This document shows, in pieces, positions 25,369 to 35,448 of a stretch of 64,000 nucleotides of DNA. Position 1 is the stretch's first letter, and each line of letters begins with the position of its first letter. Position numbers and translations under genes: made by a program. The DNA lies in the NCBI RefSeq assembly GCF_003015185.1, contig NZ_CP027860.1, positions 5,115,001 through 5,179,000 on the forward strand. Direction: 5' to 3'. The notes below the pieces were generated by a model, which was not told the DNA's origin, did not search any database, and was given only the letters and a program-made list of their open reading frames with translations. This DNA is from Ahniella affigens. GTDB lineage: Bacteria > Pseudomonadota > Gammaproteobacteria > Xanthomonadales > Ahniellaceae.

Positions 25369-25887
25369 TCATTTCTTCGCGCTGTCTGGCGGCAATTGAC
25401 AAACGATGCCTCTGAGGTGTCTTTCCGTATGCCGGAGGAAAAATTCCGGGAACTCCGCCTCTCCGGAAATCATTTCTTTGACTTCCTTGGCTGTCGGTGC
25501 GCCTTCTTCGTAAAGCGGAAGCACATACAGTACATTGCCAATGCTCGCCCGAAGGGTCCCATCCTTGATGGAACCGAACCCGAAGTAGTATGCGCCAACA
25601 TCGAAGTGTTCGCCGCAGTGAGTCGAATTTCCAACGTATCTGATTCTCTTGAGGTCGCCTTCGCCACGGAGTACAGCGGCCACAGCTACATCGGCTACAA
25701 CGTCGTAGCCACGAGTACGTCCTTTCGCGTTTAGCGGGCTACCTTCAAGGTTCGCGGAGGTGATCTGGAACAGCACGACCGATTCAGCGTTTCTAGCCCC
25801 ATCGGCGTCAAATTCTCTTTCGATACACTGACTGGCTGAGCTGCTCGCACAGGTGAAGACAAGTACGGTGCCGATGAGTCGTTTCAT
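25369..25887 (-). CDS. Exported protein, possibly NTR/TIMP-like
   Basis: This 172-residue protein has a signal peptide (MKRLIGTVLVFTCASSSAS). The mature part starts Q-C-I-E-R-E-F, continues with a strand AESVVLFQITSA, then the pattern VLRGEGDLKRIRYVGNSTHCGEHFDVGAYYFGF. That C-G-x-x-F-x-V-G-x-x-Y block resembles bacterial netrin/TIMP-like (OB-fold) exported proteins, an assignment made from pattern only. Four Cys residues suggest disulfides. It is an isolated gene. Confidence 0.65.
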   Translation of the reverse strand: MKRLIGTVLVFTCASSSASQCIEREFDADGARNAESVVLFQITSANLEGSPLNAKGRTRGYDVVADVAVAAVLRGEGDLKRIRYVGNSTHCGEHFDVGAYYFGFGSIKDGTLRASIGNVLYVLPLYEEGAPTAKEVKEMISGEAEFPEFFLRHTERHLRGIVCQLPPDSAKK

Positions 25888-26114
25888 AGGGCTTGGTTCC
25901 TTTTGTTAGTGGCATTCGGCTGGCGATGGTTCTATCGACAGAGCTTACTCACGGGAGCTGGTACGCTCGAACGATTGAGCTGCAATTCGCCCGCGAAGAT
26001 TTCAGGGCTGAGCCAGTGGCCCGAGAGGCATCTGTGACGCGTTGTTCGTGGGTTGTGGGGGGATCTTGTTCCACGCCAGGCTATCTCAGCACGATTGGCT
26101 TACGCCAATCGGTT

Positions 26115-26921
26115 TCAAGGCGCGGATGTCTCGTCCAGCGGGCTCAGCAACCGAAGATCCGAGCGGCCGACGCTGCCATCCATTGTCACCAGGGTGGGAG
26201 GTGGCAGCACCGGCTGGTTGAGCCAATTGGCTCGTTTGACTGCCACGCTATACGAACGCCGCCACGGTGACTTGTTTTTGCCGGTTTTGGTTCGGAATTG
26301 AACCGGTATACGTACAAAGCGTACGCCGCGCGTCGCCAGCGGCGCCAGATCCCACTGATCAACCGCGCGATCGGTGGCATCCAAGAACAGTGACAGAAAC
26401 TCCTGCTGAGTGCTTTTCTGCGGAATCCGACCCTCGCCAGACACCCACGCACCGTCTCTCGCAGACTCCAACACCTTGCCGGATTGGTCCAGCATCAGCA
26501 ACAGTTCGAACTCCGCGCCAATGCCGGCGCGCGCCGCATCACGCGGGTAATCGGGCTCCTTGAGATTGATCATGCGTTGTTTCGACTTTTCCGCTGGCTG
26601 GCTGAGAAAATCGACCTGGATAATGCGAAGATAGTTCTTGCCCTCGATGCCAGCGTCGATCTGTGCGGTAATCGTAAATCGAGCCTTCGCGCGTACCGGT
26701 TTGCCGCCTTCCAGCAAGGGTTCGAAGCGCCACCCCTGGATGCGACCCCTGAGCACTTGATCCGCCTCGCTGCCAAAAGCCTGATTCAGGTGCACGTCGT
26801 CCACTCTGCCATCCGGCGCAATGACCAGATGACCGCTGCCGTGCGCGCGATAGACTTCAGGAGTCGCGGCCCACAAGCTGCCGGCGCACCACAACAACAG
26901 CCAGATTCCGTAACGTTTCAT
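26115..26921 (-). CDS. Exported protein with TonB-like C-terminal domains
   Basis: The ATG at 26921 gives 268 residues with a signal peptide (LLLWCAGSLWA). Two regions follow the TonB C-terminal pattern. One is HGSGHLVIAPDGRVDDVHL ending in GRIQGWRFEPLLEGGKPV; the other is EPDYPRDAARAGIGAEFELL with LDQSGKVLESA. Proteins like this lack the TonB transmembrane energiser part and are common, poorly understood periplasmic proteins in this lineage. A paralogue is at 59255-60022 and a short relative at 34700-35164. Confidence 0.7.
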   Translation of the reverse strand: MKRYGIWLLLWCAGSLWAATPEVYRAHGSGHLVIAPDGRVDDVHLNQAFGSEADQVLRGRIQGWRFEPLLEGGKPVRAKARFTITAQIDAGIEGKNYLRIIQVDFLSQPAEKSKQRMINLKEPDYPRDAARAGIGAEFELLLMLDQSGKVLESARDGAWVSGEGRIPQKSTQQEFLSLFLDATDRAVDQWDLAPLATRGVRFVRIPVQFRTKTGKNKSPWRRSYSVAVKRANWLNQPVLPPPTLVTMDGSVGRSDLRLLSPLDETSAP

Positions 26922-27197
26922 GAGTCCACGCGACCGCAGCAACTAGACGAGATGGCGTAACACGATACTGGCTGTTGTCAGACTTGTCGCGTGCTTCTGG
27001 GACTTATGCGTCTTAGTTGGCTCTCCTTAGCGCGGTGTCCGTGGGACTTGTGGGTGTTTTGCGCTCTCCAATCGGTCACGCAATCTCCAACAGTGCCACT
27101 CGACCTCAGATCAGTACGAATGCGCGGATGTCGGATCGGTCAATCTAACGGCACTCGGACTTCGGTCATACTTGCAAAAGAGTTCCGAGGGACGACC

Positions 27198-29180
27198 ATG
27201 CACTATCTACTACGAATCGCCTTGATCTGCGGAATTGTATACCTGGTCAACGGCTTGGCCAAAGCCAGCGAGCAGCCCCACGGTGAACGCTGCGAGAAGG
27301 GTGAACGCTGCGCCGATGATCGCCTGGCCGACTCCTTCTGCTCAGCCTTCTCGAACGTCCAGTTGGCATTTCTTGGCGACGCTTGGTCATCCTCGAATGC
27401 GGCCGAGTCGATTGCCGCGCGAGAACTGGGTTGGCAAGTCATTTCAGAGACACAGCAGGTCGATTCGTTACTGCGTGTGCGAACGGCTCAGGCGCTAATT
27501 GATTCCTACCTGGAGGCTGGGTTCAATGATGAGGCGCTGCGCTTGTTCCGATCGTTGTCTTCCGGTGACCGCACCCTGCTGACTTCCGGCGCGATTCTCG
27601 AGGGTGAGTGTGAGAAGGGTGATGTTAGTCTCTTTCTGGAGGCGAGCCCGCAATTGACCGCGGCCGGTCTGGCGATGGCTTGCGCGGACATCGGCGATGA
27701 CGCATGCGTACAGTCGATGCTCGCTGCCGCCGCACAGCCGGTTGATCCAGGCCCGCCCGACACCTATGCCGGCGACGACGTGGGTCGCTCCCGCTATGCT
27801 GCGCAATGCACACGATCCCTGCTCGCAGGCGATATCGCCCGGAATCCGTTTGCGTGGCTCTTTGGTACGCCTCCCGCCGAAGTCGGGTGCAGTTACATGT
27901 TGCGAGCTCGAAGCTACCAGCGACGCGTTGCCCAACAGTACCGCGATGCCGCATTGCCGAAGGACTGGCTTCCCGGGATTCCGGCGCAGTGGCAAGCGAG
28001 TCTGAGCAAACGTGATCAGAGGATGGCGGCGCGGCTTTTGAAGAAGCTACCAGCGGTTCGGACCCGAATCGCCGAATTGAACAAGCTCGTGGCGCACATC
28101 GAGACCGATGATGGTCCATGGCTCATTGATACGTTCGCGGCGGAAGATCGCTGGTTTGGAGACCAAGAGGAAGGCAACGCGAGCGACCAGGATCGCGCTT
28201 TGGCAGCGCGCATCAGTACGCAACTGCAGGCTGACCGGTTTAATCCATATACGCAGTCGCCGATCGACGCGCAGCTTAGTCTTGAAACCGACCAAACCGG
28301 AACTTGCGCAACATCTGCTCTGCGCTGCACAGAAACGGACGACGCCAGCTGGGCACTGATGCTGTCACAAGACTACGACCCATCCGGAGAGCTGCCTGCA
28401 GCCGGCTTTTGGCTGCAGCGAACTGCCAAACCTGAAGGCGCGGTTACGCGGTACTACCTCGGGTTGAAGGAACATCTGCCATTCGAGTTGGCAGAACAAC
28501 AAGGCCCCATGATTGCTGACGGGCAATTGTCTCTATCAGTGCGGGTTGCGGAACTGAAGTCTGAGAGCATCAGCTTTCCGCCAGTGACATTGGAGTTTCA
28601 GCGCAGTCGGGCAGTCTTGCAACTGCGAGCATCGCTGGAAGCGATCATGCAGGACCAAGACCAGGATGGCCTGACTGATCTCGCCGAGCAACAACTGCTT
28701 CTCGACCCACTTTCTGCCGACACTGATGGTGACTCCATTCCGGATGCCGACGATTCGTTTCCGAACGTGGCGTTCAACAACGGTCGAGGTAAGCGCAGTA
28801 TGGCCTTGGCGAGTGCGCTTAGCCTTATACAAGAGGGCGAGGATCAAGCGATTTCTGTGTTGGTCCCCGAGAGCGAACAGTTCGTCAAGCGCCATCGCAG
28901 CAGTGAGCAGACCTTGTTCTTGATTGTCGATCCCGAAGACGTCTCGGCGTTGAGCAGTCAGAAACGTGTGATTGTTATTCCCAGATCACTCGATCCGGGT
29001 GTCTTTGAACCACACGGTGCGTTTGCAACCTTGATGCCCATGACGATCTCCGTCGAGTTCGACCCGGATGGGATCCATGCAGTGGTTCATTTCAACGATC
29101 GATGGTCAGGGGGCGCATTCGCTTTGGAATGGCAGCAGGATCACTGGGTCGTTGGCGTTCTGAGCTCCTGGGTCAGCTAG
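27198..29180 (+). CDS. Large exported protein with a calcium-binding type-3-like motif
   Basis: I chose ATG 27198 (MHYLLRIALICGIVYLV, a signal peptide); in-frame codons upstream are not protein-like. The 660-residue protein has a helical TPR-like first half (AGFNDEALRLFRSLS). Near residues 487-515 it has a segment with the Asp spacing of thrombospondin type-3/EF-like calcium sites (DQDQDGLTDLAE, then DTDGDSIPDADDSFP). A beta-rich end follows. Proteins with these motifs are usually surface exposed. No enzyme motif recognised. Confidence 0.75.
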   Translation: MHYLLRIALICGIVYLVNGLAKASEQPHGERCEKGERCADDRLADSFCSAFSNVQLAFLGDAWSSSNAAESIAARELGWQVISETQQVDSLLRVRTAQALIDSYLEAGFNDEALRLFRSLSSGDRTLLTSGAILEGECEKGDVSLFLEASPQLTAAGLAMACADIGDDACVQSMLAAAAQPVDPGPPDTYAGDDVGRSRYAAQCTRSLLAGDIARNPFAWLFGTPPAEVGCSYMLRARSYQRRVAQQYRDAALPKDWLPGIPAQWQASLSKRDQRMAARLLKKLPAVRTRIAELNKLVAHIETDDGPWLIDTFAAEDRWFGDQEEGNASDQDRALAARISTQLQADRFNPYTQSPIDAQLSLETDQTGTCATSALRCTETDDASWALMLSQDYDPSGELPAAGFWLQRTAKPEGAVTRYYLGLKEHLPFELAEQQGPMIADGQLSLSVRVAELKSESISFPPVTLEFQRSRAVLQLRASLEAIMQDQDQDGLTDLAEQQLLLDPLSADTDGDSIPDADDSFPNVAFNNGRGKRSMALASALSLIQEGEDQAISVLVPESEQFVKRHRSSEQTLFLIVDPEDVSALSSQKRVIVIPRSLDPGVFEPHGAFATLMPMTISVEFDPDGIHAVVHFNDRWSGGAFALEWQQDHWVVGVLSSWVS

Positions 29181-29196
29181 TGACTCGGATGAGTGA

Positions 29197-29324
29197 CTCG
29201 GAGACACCCACCTAGTTTGGGTCTCCAGCTGTTCGGATACGCCCGCCGTTCGGCTGTTTAAACTCGCCCCGGATCAAGTCCGGGGTGACGAGAGGTCAAT
29301 TGCGGCAGCGCTGGGTGTCTGATC
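29197..29324 (+). repeat. A-family repeat
   Basis: A full copy just after the stop of the large exported gene, from GACTCGGAGACACCCA to GCTGGGTGTCTGATCC. Its hairpin could serve as a terminator-like structure, though no T-run follows. Confidence 0.7.
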
Positions 29325-30084
29325 CTTCTATCGGCCCTCCTCCACTGGAGATTCGAACTGCGAACGCATTCGGCCAAAGCCGCACCAGCCAAAGGTATCG
29401 AACTTCAGGTTTGCGTGCGACCATCAGCTTTCGCTGCCACAGAATCAAGTCCGCCGGACCATTCGGATGACACAGTGGTCGTAGCGCATCGGCTTTGACT
29501 GAACCGTTGGTTCGCACGCTTGCAGTACGTTGATCGCCTTCGTTCGCGAGTTGTCGAATCAATCTTTGCTTATCGACGCCGCCGCCGTATTCGGCGACAT
29601 CTGAGAGTGCGCTCAGGAATTTCGGTCATGTCGCGATGTTAGGGAAGAATACTTGCTTTCGGACAGCTTAGTGGCGCGATTTTTCTTAGCTTGCTGGGTG
29701 TCTCGGCTTTCGGCCACTGAGCCGCGGAACAAGTTTAGAGGCTCCCCAAGCAACTTATGAAACTCAGCCCACGCGCTCGCACACTGCCAGGGTCAGACGC
29801 GTCCGCCCCAATGCCATCGCTCCGGGATACCGAGGCTGCCAAAGGTGCAGCGCCAGAGAGTTACCACGCTGGGGAGACAGACTTGACACCCACTGTACAA
29901 AGAGACCGGTACCCCATTCACATGACGAGTCCTTAGGTCTGGGGTGTGGTGCGCACGTCGGGTTGCTAGGAGTTACTTGCAGTTTCGTCTGCATATTGCT
30001 GGATGCGTTTGGCGAATTCTACGATTCGGCTCGGATGCTTCGGGTCGGGCGACCCTCCCAGGCAGATCGTCGACCAAGCCGTAG
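29325..30084. other. Intergenic with a degenerate RAYT leader
   Basis: No convincing gene. At about 29500-29545 GGTTCGCACGCTTGCAGTACG and GATCGCCTTCG recall the RAYT start region (GGTTCGTTCGCGCGCTTGCGGCATG, GATCGCCTTCC) in badly decayed form. B-repeat ends follow near 29670-29720 (GCTGGGTGTCTCGGC). Confidence 0.45.
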
Positions 30085-30681
30085 TTAGTTTGGGCCACTT
30101 GACAAGAACTTGGGCCGACCTGACTCGATCACGAATCGTGTGACCATCGGCCCGCGAACCCTGAAGGCAACCTCGTCCCACAGCGCGGTTAGAATGACCT
30201 GCTGGCCGCCTTCGTTAACGATGCTACTCGGGCTGTATCGAACCAGCCACTCCCACTCGGAAACGAGCATGAAAGGACAGAGTCGCTTACTGCCAACGGG
30301 GCTGAACGCTAGGATTTTGACGAAGTCGACCGGCTCTGAGAAGGTGATCAAGATTTCAGAAATCTTGATCCCATCGATACTGCCGAGTGACTGGAGCTTG
30401 GCATTGCGCTGCTGTTGCTTGGCCGCGACATAGTTCCAATAGTAGTTGCGTGCAGTGCCGACTGGAAAGTTCTTGAGCAAATCGCTCTTTTTCAAACAGG
30501 TATTCATCCGCAGCTCCGATACCACACCCTTATGTTCAATTTCGCTGTAATAGTCCCAGCTATAGGGAAGCCGCTCCGCCGACCGCAGGTCTGAAAAGTC
30601 CATGGCCAATACCTCTGCCGACGCCGAGTTTGTCAATGCAAACAGCGCGACAAGCCAAACCCGAAATGAGCGGCATTTCAT
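30085..30681 (-). CDS. Exported hypothetical protein
   Basis: The ATG at 30681 gives 198 residues with a signal peptide (FRVWLVALFALTNSASA). The mature protein is mixed, with a Cys in RMNTCLKKSD and another in KRLCPFMLV, and a beta-rich C-terminal half. No family recognised. Downstream sequence to 29966 holds another short frame that I do not regard as a gene. Confidence 0.65.
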   Translation of the reverse strand: MKCRSFRVWLVALFALTNSASAEVLAMDFSDLRSAERLPYSWDYYSEIEHKGVVSELRMNTCLKKSDLLKNFPVGTARNYYWNYVAAKQQQRNAKLQSLGSIDGIKISEILITFSEPVDFVKILAFSPVGSKRLCPFMLVSEWEWLVRYSPSSIVNEGGQQVILTALWDEVAFRVRGPMVTRFVIESGRPKFLSSGPN

Positions 30682-30927
30682 GCGATGCTCCGATGCAGAA
30701 CAATTAGTACGGGACACGATACAAGAACACTGGGTTGTGCGTCGCCCTCGCTACGGTAGGAAACGCTGCCAGTGTTGGCAATTTGAGTATCGTTGATCCA
30801 GACGGCCCTAACGACATTGCCACCGACACTGCCCCCTTTCATCCCCATCGATCTCTTAGCGGATGGCCTATAAGCAGACAATCTCACTGCAGACTGATCA
30901 AGCGCGCCGCGACTTCGACATCCCCAT

Positions 30928-30972
30928 TGGTAGGGACTGAATTCGTGCATCCTGGACCTTCAGTCCCGCCAT
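30928..30972 (+). repeat. Decayed MITE-like end
   Basis: TAGGGACTGAATTCGTGCA and TCCTGGACCTTCAGTCCCGCC align with TAGGGAGGGTCTGAATAAGTC and TCCTGGACTTTCAGACCCGC of the complete elements, with a three-base gap and substitutions. Confidence 0.45.
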
Positions 30973-31339
30973 CAGTCTACCTGCGCAACAGGCGCAAGGC
31001 GCTCAATGTGGGATGGCTTGAGGGTTGCGAGCAATTTGACCTGCGCATAACGCTGCTCCCGGGGTCTTGAGGCGCACCTGTGAGGCGGGCTTTCTGAGGG
31101 ATTTTGGGCGCCTTGGCTTCTTTTCCAGAATTCACTGAATCCGGACCAGCACCAGCTGTAGCAAGCTGCACTGAGACGGTTCACTTGTGAGGGTTTATCG
31201 GACTTATGGGTGTCATACCGCTCTGGCCGATTTGGGCCTCAGAATTTTCTGAGGCCACGCCGTCTTGGCGGCGGCTCATTTCTCTGAGACGGCATAGCGG
31301 CAAGGGTTTTCTGGGATTCATGGGTGTTTCAGCTTCCGC

Positions 31340-31498
31340 TGCTAGCAGACGCGCCTCGACCCACTCGCGGCGGTAGTCGAAGTTCTTCTGCCTGACTTTG
31401 TCATAACCACAGAGCCATGCCCGACGGACACAGCGGCTGACGCAGTGATAGTAGCCCGTGCAGTTTGGTGGAGCGGTTCGTTCGCGCGCTTGTGGCAT
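31340..31498 (-). pseudogene. RAYT transposase 5' fragment (copy 2)
   Basis: From ATG 31498 the frame matches the intact RAYT for about 52 residues (MPQARERTAPP, RAWLCGYDKV, YRREWVEARLL). It then breaks directly into a B repeat whose right end (ATGGGTGTTTCAGCTTCC) abuts codon 53. No catalytic motif remains. The leader and a second B repeat lie upstream (31556-31690). Confidence 0.8.
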
Positions 31499-31555
31499 GT
31501 TGACCTCCTTCCTTGGCGGGGTGTCGAGGCGATCTTCCCTGACTGGCCACACCCG

Positions 31556-31690
31556 CGCATTGGGCGATTTCTGAAACTGCGCTCAGAAATTTCTGAGGTC
31601 ACGCCGTCTCAGCGGAGACTCATTGTTCTGAGACGGCTTAATGGCGCGCGTTTCCTTGGATCTGTGGGTGTCTTGCTTCTCCGTCTTGCT
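31556..31690. repeat. B-type repeat, best preserved copy
   Basis: It contains a perfect 16-bp palindrome CTCAGAAATTTCTGAG (31582-31597). Next is a hairpin with a perfect 10-bp stem, GCCGTCTCAG (31603-31612) and CTGAGACGGC (31628-31637), then the right end TGTGGGTGTCTTGC. The paired hairpins recall REP doublets, which RAYT transposases are known to act on in other bacteria. Confidence 0.75.
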
Positions 31691-31829
31691 CCGCACCTAT
31701 CAAGCCCCGGCGCCACCGGTCCGGCACGGATGGATTTGCTCAGAAACACCGAAGTTACCTCAAGAAGGCGCATTTTCTCGGCAAGAAGCCTCTTTACTAG
31801 ACCGGGGCGTCCATCGTCGTCTTGGCTTC

Positions 31830-32807
31830 CTATTCGCACTTGGCTATTCCAGGCGTCGGAATGCCCACTAAGAGCTTGCTATCTCGTGGATAGATAGAAA
31901 TGGCTTCTGGAGGAATTGCGGCACGAACTTCAGCATCAAGCGTCGAAACGTTTTCTGGCCCGAGTCGAGACTCTAGATTTTGCTGCAGCTTGCCGATCCG
32001 ATCCGAGTCCTGCCAGTCATCGAACGAGAGCTGCGCTAGCCGAAGCGCTCGAAATAGGTCTCGATCAGATACGCTTCCAAGACCGGTCTCGCCCTTTGGC
32101 AGAAGTGACTTCTTTACTAAGTACCACGCGGCGCGGGGATCGTTCCGGTTTGACCAACGCACCAACGCTTCTGAACGCTGCTCCGGAGAGATACCAGTTG
32201 GCAGTCTGAGAACCGCATCAACCTGTGACGAGTATCGATCATCGTTCGCTGCTGCCCGAAGCAGGTCTAGTTCAATACCCTTATCTGACATTGAACTATC
32301 GTATCCGACACAGAATAGTTGTGTGTTTGCGATGGAGTCACCAAAGAGCAATCGCTCCGCGCTTGCCAGCTCTGTCTCTGATTTTGCATGCACGAGAGCG
32401 CCAATACCCTTTTCGCTCTCAGTAAACATCTGCAAGGACTTGCAACGTTGGAGATCGCGTTGCAATAGGCATGCTTCATGGGCATTTCCAGACTTTGCTG
32501 TCGCCAAACGATCAGAAAACGTGCTCCACGCGTCATTGGTTTGACCTGACCCTTCGGTCTTGCCCTTGCGCAATGCTGAGGCGTCGTTGAATCCTGGATT
32601 GGGCTTGGCCGCGTCGATGGGGCGTGCCGAATCCGAAGGTTCACTATTCGTCTGGCCTGTTGGTTGCTTTGGTACCAGCGTGATCGGAGCTGTCGGTGAG
32701 ACTTCTGGCTCCATCTCAGGGATGGTATCCGGCGAACGGCGCAAGTGCAGAAGGACGATTGCGACCGCTAGCGCGGGCAAAGTGATGATTAAAACACGCT
32801 TCTTCAC
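31830..32807 (-). CDS. Membrane-anchored hypothetical protein (paralogue family, copy 1)
   Basis: This 325-residue protein has a single N-terminal transmembrane segment (VLIITLPALAVAIVLLHL), then a Pro/Ser/Thr-rich linker of about 70 residues, then an alpha-helical domain with three of its four cysteines close together (EACLLQRDLQRC, FCVGYD). Two other genes in the window have the same plan and length: 37671-38651 and 49565-50494. The domain should lie in the periplasm. No known family; each copy stands beside different genes and repeats. Confidence 0.7.
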   Translation of the reverse strand: MKKRVLIITLPALAVAIVLLHLRRSPDTIPEMEPEVSPTAPITLVPKQPTGQTNSEPSDSARPIDAAKPNPGFNDASALRKGKTEGSGQTNDAWSTFSDRLATAKSGNAHEACLLQRDLQRCKSLQMFTESEKGIGALVHAKSETELASAERLLFGDSIANTQLFCVGYDSSMSDKGIELDLLRAAANDDRYSSQVDAVLRLPTGISPEQRSEALVRWSNRNDPRAAWYLVKKSLLPKGETGLGSVSDRDLFRALRLAQLSFDDWQDSDRIGKLQQNLESRLGPENVSTLDAEVRAAIPPEAISIYPRDSKLLVGIPTPGIAKCE

Positions 32808-33176
32808 TTTCGATAGGCTCGTTCTTGTTCAGAGCGCATCGTATGAGGGCGTCCGATTCGATGCAATCGTACTTGTGCGCGGAATTGTGTGAATCCCCGG
32901 CGGACCAATCGAAGGACCACTCGGAGACTCACACAACTCCGAAGAAGTGCTCGCACAACTGGGCCGATGCATCCAGGTGGCAGCGGAACTTGCTAAGTTC
33001 ATTGCGGTATTCCAAAACAATGTCCGACCGATCGGGCGCGTGGAAAGAGCTCTTCCAGCAAAGTGAGGAAGGGCTGCCAACGCTTTAGCCTCGCTTGTTT
33101 TCGCCTCGTTTGATATTGGCGTTTCACCGGGCAGGCGACTGGGGCGATTGGCACTAAGCGCTCCGGTCTGCGCAGA

Positions 33177-34192
33177 TCACGAGGAACGCCATTGCGCGGG
33201 TTGGTCGTAGCACTTCCAGCGGTCAGAACACAGCGCAGCCCGGTAGACTTTTCTCGCAAGGCTATAGCCAGCCGACCAGTGCCGACCTTTATCGAAGGCA
33301 ATTAGCACCAGTCGGTCCAAGGGACCCACGGTGGCGACATTGCTCTTGCTGAATACTCGTACTTGCTCCTGCCATTGGTTTGGATCGACCTTCAGTTCGG
33401 TGATGATGGATCGCACCTTCGGAGAGATTCGGCCGAGCTTGCGGCGTGGCCATTGCCGACCGGTGTCGTCGGCCAGGGCCAAGTATTCCTTGTTGCTGAG
33501 GCTCAAGCCATTTTGTTTCACGCCGGCGATCGGGGTTAGCGGTGTGGTGCCGCGAGCTTCTTGGCCTGGATCAGCACAATACGCTTTTGCGCACCGGTGT
33601 GGTTTGAGCTTGGCAGGTCCTTGGCGATCTTGGCGCGGACCGGATTTAGGTCGGAATAGACCATCGCGGCCAGCAGGGCCCGCTCGTCGACCAACGCTTG
33701 CGCTTTGAAGCGGCCGTCCCAAAAGCGACCGGTACAATCGTCCTCGGCGTTGGCTTGCCTTGCGATTGGCTCAGCCAGGCTGCGCATAAATCAACTCAGA
33801 TTGCGTAGGCGGTCTCGATATAGCGCCACCTGCTCTGGCGCAGGGGCAATGTTGGCGATCCGCTTCTTGACCGCTTCTGGGTTGTCCGAGCCTGGGAACA
33901 CCAAGCACCAGCGGCGCGCGACCTCCTCGTCGGACCAACCCGCCGCCGCTTGCGCATCAATCTTCAGAACGACGTGCAGATGGTTGCTCATCACCGCATA
34001 AGCGTAGATCGAGACCGAGTAAGCTTCGGCTAGTTCCAACAGACGTTCCTCGACCCACTCTCGTCGATAGTCGAAATTCTTCCGCCTGACTTTGTCATAA
34101 CCACAGAGCCATGCCCGACGAACACAGCGGCTCACGCAGTGGTAATAGCCCGTGCAATTTGATGGAACGGTTCGTTCGCGCGCTTGCGGCAT
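33177..34192 (-). pseudogene. RAYT transposase, full-length but inactivated (copy 3)
   Basis: From ATG 34192 it matches the intact copy along nearly its whole length, including the HUH motif NHLHVVLKID. The codon for the Trp of LSWFMRSL is a stop (TGA at 33791-33793). A frameshift near 33540 then moves the reading frame after AKKLAA. The rest (KQNGLSLSNKEYLALADDTG to about 33240) is still recognisable. One nonsense change and one frameshift make it a recent pseudogene. Confidence 0.85.
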
Positions 34193-34249
34193 GTTGATCG
34201 CCTTCCTTGGCGGTGGGTTTAGGGAATCTTCCCTGACCGGCGACTCCTG

Positions 34250-34378
34250 CGCATTGGGCGATTTCTGAAAAGTCCCTCAGAACTTTCTGAGGCCGCGCCA
34301 ACTTCGAGGCAGCACATTGCTCTGATGCGGCTCAGTGGCGCGGCTTTCCTAGGATTTATGGGTGTCTCGGCTTCCTCG
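34250..34378. repeat. B-type repeat upstream of RAYT copy 3
   Basis: GCGCATTGGGCGATTTCTGAAAAG, the imperfect palindrome CTCAGAACTTTCTGAG, the GCTCTGATGCGGCTCAG arm and the right end TTATGGGTGTCTCGGC occur in the standard order. Confidence 0.7.
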
Positions 34379-34395
34379 CATCGGCTTCCTCGCAG

Positions 34396-34494
34396 GTCAT
34401 CAGTAAACAGGAGCGACGCTATGTACGGATGACGTGCGAACTTTCTGGTGAAGGGTTGAGGGTGTTTGATATCCAGGGTGCTGCACTCGACTGA
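34396..34494 (+). pseudogene. Orphan 3' end of the lipoprotein gene at 19695-20384
   Basis: Thirty-two codons and a stop (VISKQERRYVRMTCELSGEG to DIQGAALD) match the end of that gene. The frame is kept, with only a handful of amino-acid changes. Homology continues about 20 bp past the stop. There is no start and no upstream part: a B-repeat end (TCGGCTTCC, repeated) abuts the first matching codon. Confidence 0.8.
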
Positions 34495-34699
34495 GTAGTT
34501 GATGACGCTCCTCTGTTGCCGAGCCTTGCTTGGCGGCACTGCCTCGGCGTCTGCCTCACCGGAAGCACTTGCGCAGTCGTAGATGTCTGAAGTTCGGTTC
34601 AGGATGACTTGATCTCATGCGTGTCGCAGTTTCTGCGCTAGCGCGGTTTCTCCTGGGACTCATCGGTGTCTAAACCTTTCCCGCTTTCACACCCTTTCC

Positions 34700-35164
34700 T
34701 TACTCTGCCGAAAGGGCCGAGGGGAGCACCTCTGCGAGGTTTACTGGCATTTGAGCATAACGAGTCCGATACAACGTGCAGCGGTCTGACTGAAACTTGA
34801 TTCGGCGAGCCCAGGACACCAACAGCTTGTCCACCGACGCGTTACCTGTCCCGTCCTTGATCATCGCGGCGGCTACCTCACCGCTCTTAAGAATGGACAG
34901 CGTCAGAACTGGCAGGGTGTTTGTGATCGACGAATGCTCGGGTTCAGTGCCCACGCCGTAAAGCGGGTCGGAAGTCGTTGACTGAACCTGAGCAAAGAGA
35001 TCCTTCGTGCTGGGAGCATAGGTTTGCACGAGGTGGCGGTCTGGGCAGAGCCGATCTGCCTCTTCAAACGGATAAGCCGGCGCGGGTGGTTCTGGTGAGG
35101 CTACGGTTGTGTCCGACGTTGCCAATAGCAAGGTCAATGCAATCGTCGTCAGGGCATGTCTCAT
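34700..35164 (-). CDS. Exported TonB C-terminal-like small protein
   Basis: This 154-residue protein has a signal peptide (MRHALTTIALTLLLATS, TVA-S). The C-terminal part follows the TonB CTD pattern: LTLSILKSGEVAAAMIKDGTG, then KLLVSWARRIKFQSD. It is shorter than its relatives at 26115 and 59255 and holds one such domain. No neighbours on the same strand. Role unknown. Confidence 0.65.
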   Translation of the reverse strand: MRHALTTIALTLLLATSDTTVASPEPPAPAYPFEEADRLCPDRHLVQTYAPSTKDLFAQVQSTTSDPLYGVGTEPEHSSITNTLPVLTLSILKSGEVAAAMIKDGTGNASVDKLLVSWARRIKFQSDRCTLYRTRYAQMPVNLAEVLPSALSAE

Positions 35165-35448
35165 ATGACTTATTCCGCGGGAGAATTGACGTTACCACAC
35201 CCTTTTCGAGTGGTGGACCACTTGGTGTCGGGGAACGACTTGGCGCGTCGGGCGCCATGCTCTGAGACGCATCAGCAGCGCGGTTTTCCTGGGGCCTATG
35301 GGTGTCTTATCTTTCTGGTGTCTTATCTTTCTCTCGGCGCATTGGCTGAAATCTGAGATCGGGGCCAGAAACTTCTGAATTGTTGGGTGTCCCAAGTTGC
35401 GCCTCCAATCGATCCAAGCATGCATCGACCAGGAGGCAATAATACACT

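Noticed and set aside
29197-29324. A repeat as an intrinsic terminator for 27198-29180
   Set aside because: The hairpin is strong but not followed by a T-run, and copies occur without an upstream gene end, so I keep it only as a repeat.
29966-30181. A 71-codon frame overlapping the end of 30085-30681
   Set aside because: No ribosome site and no continuity with the upstream gene by frameshift; judged chance.
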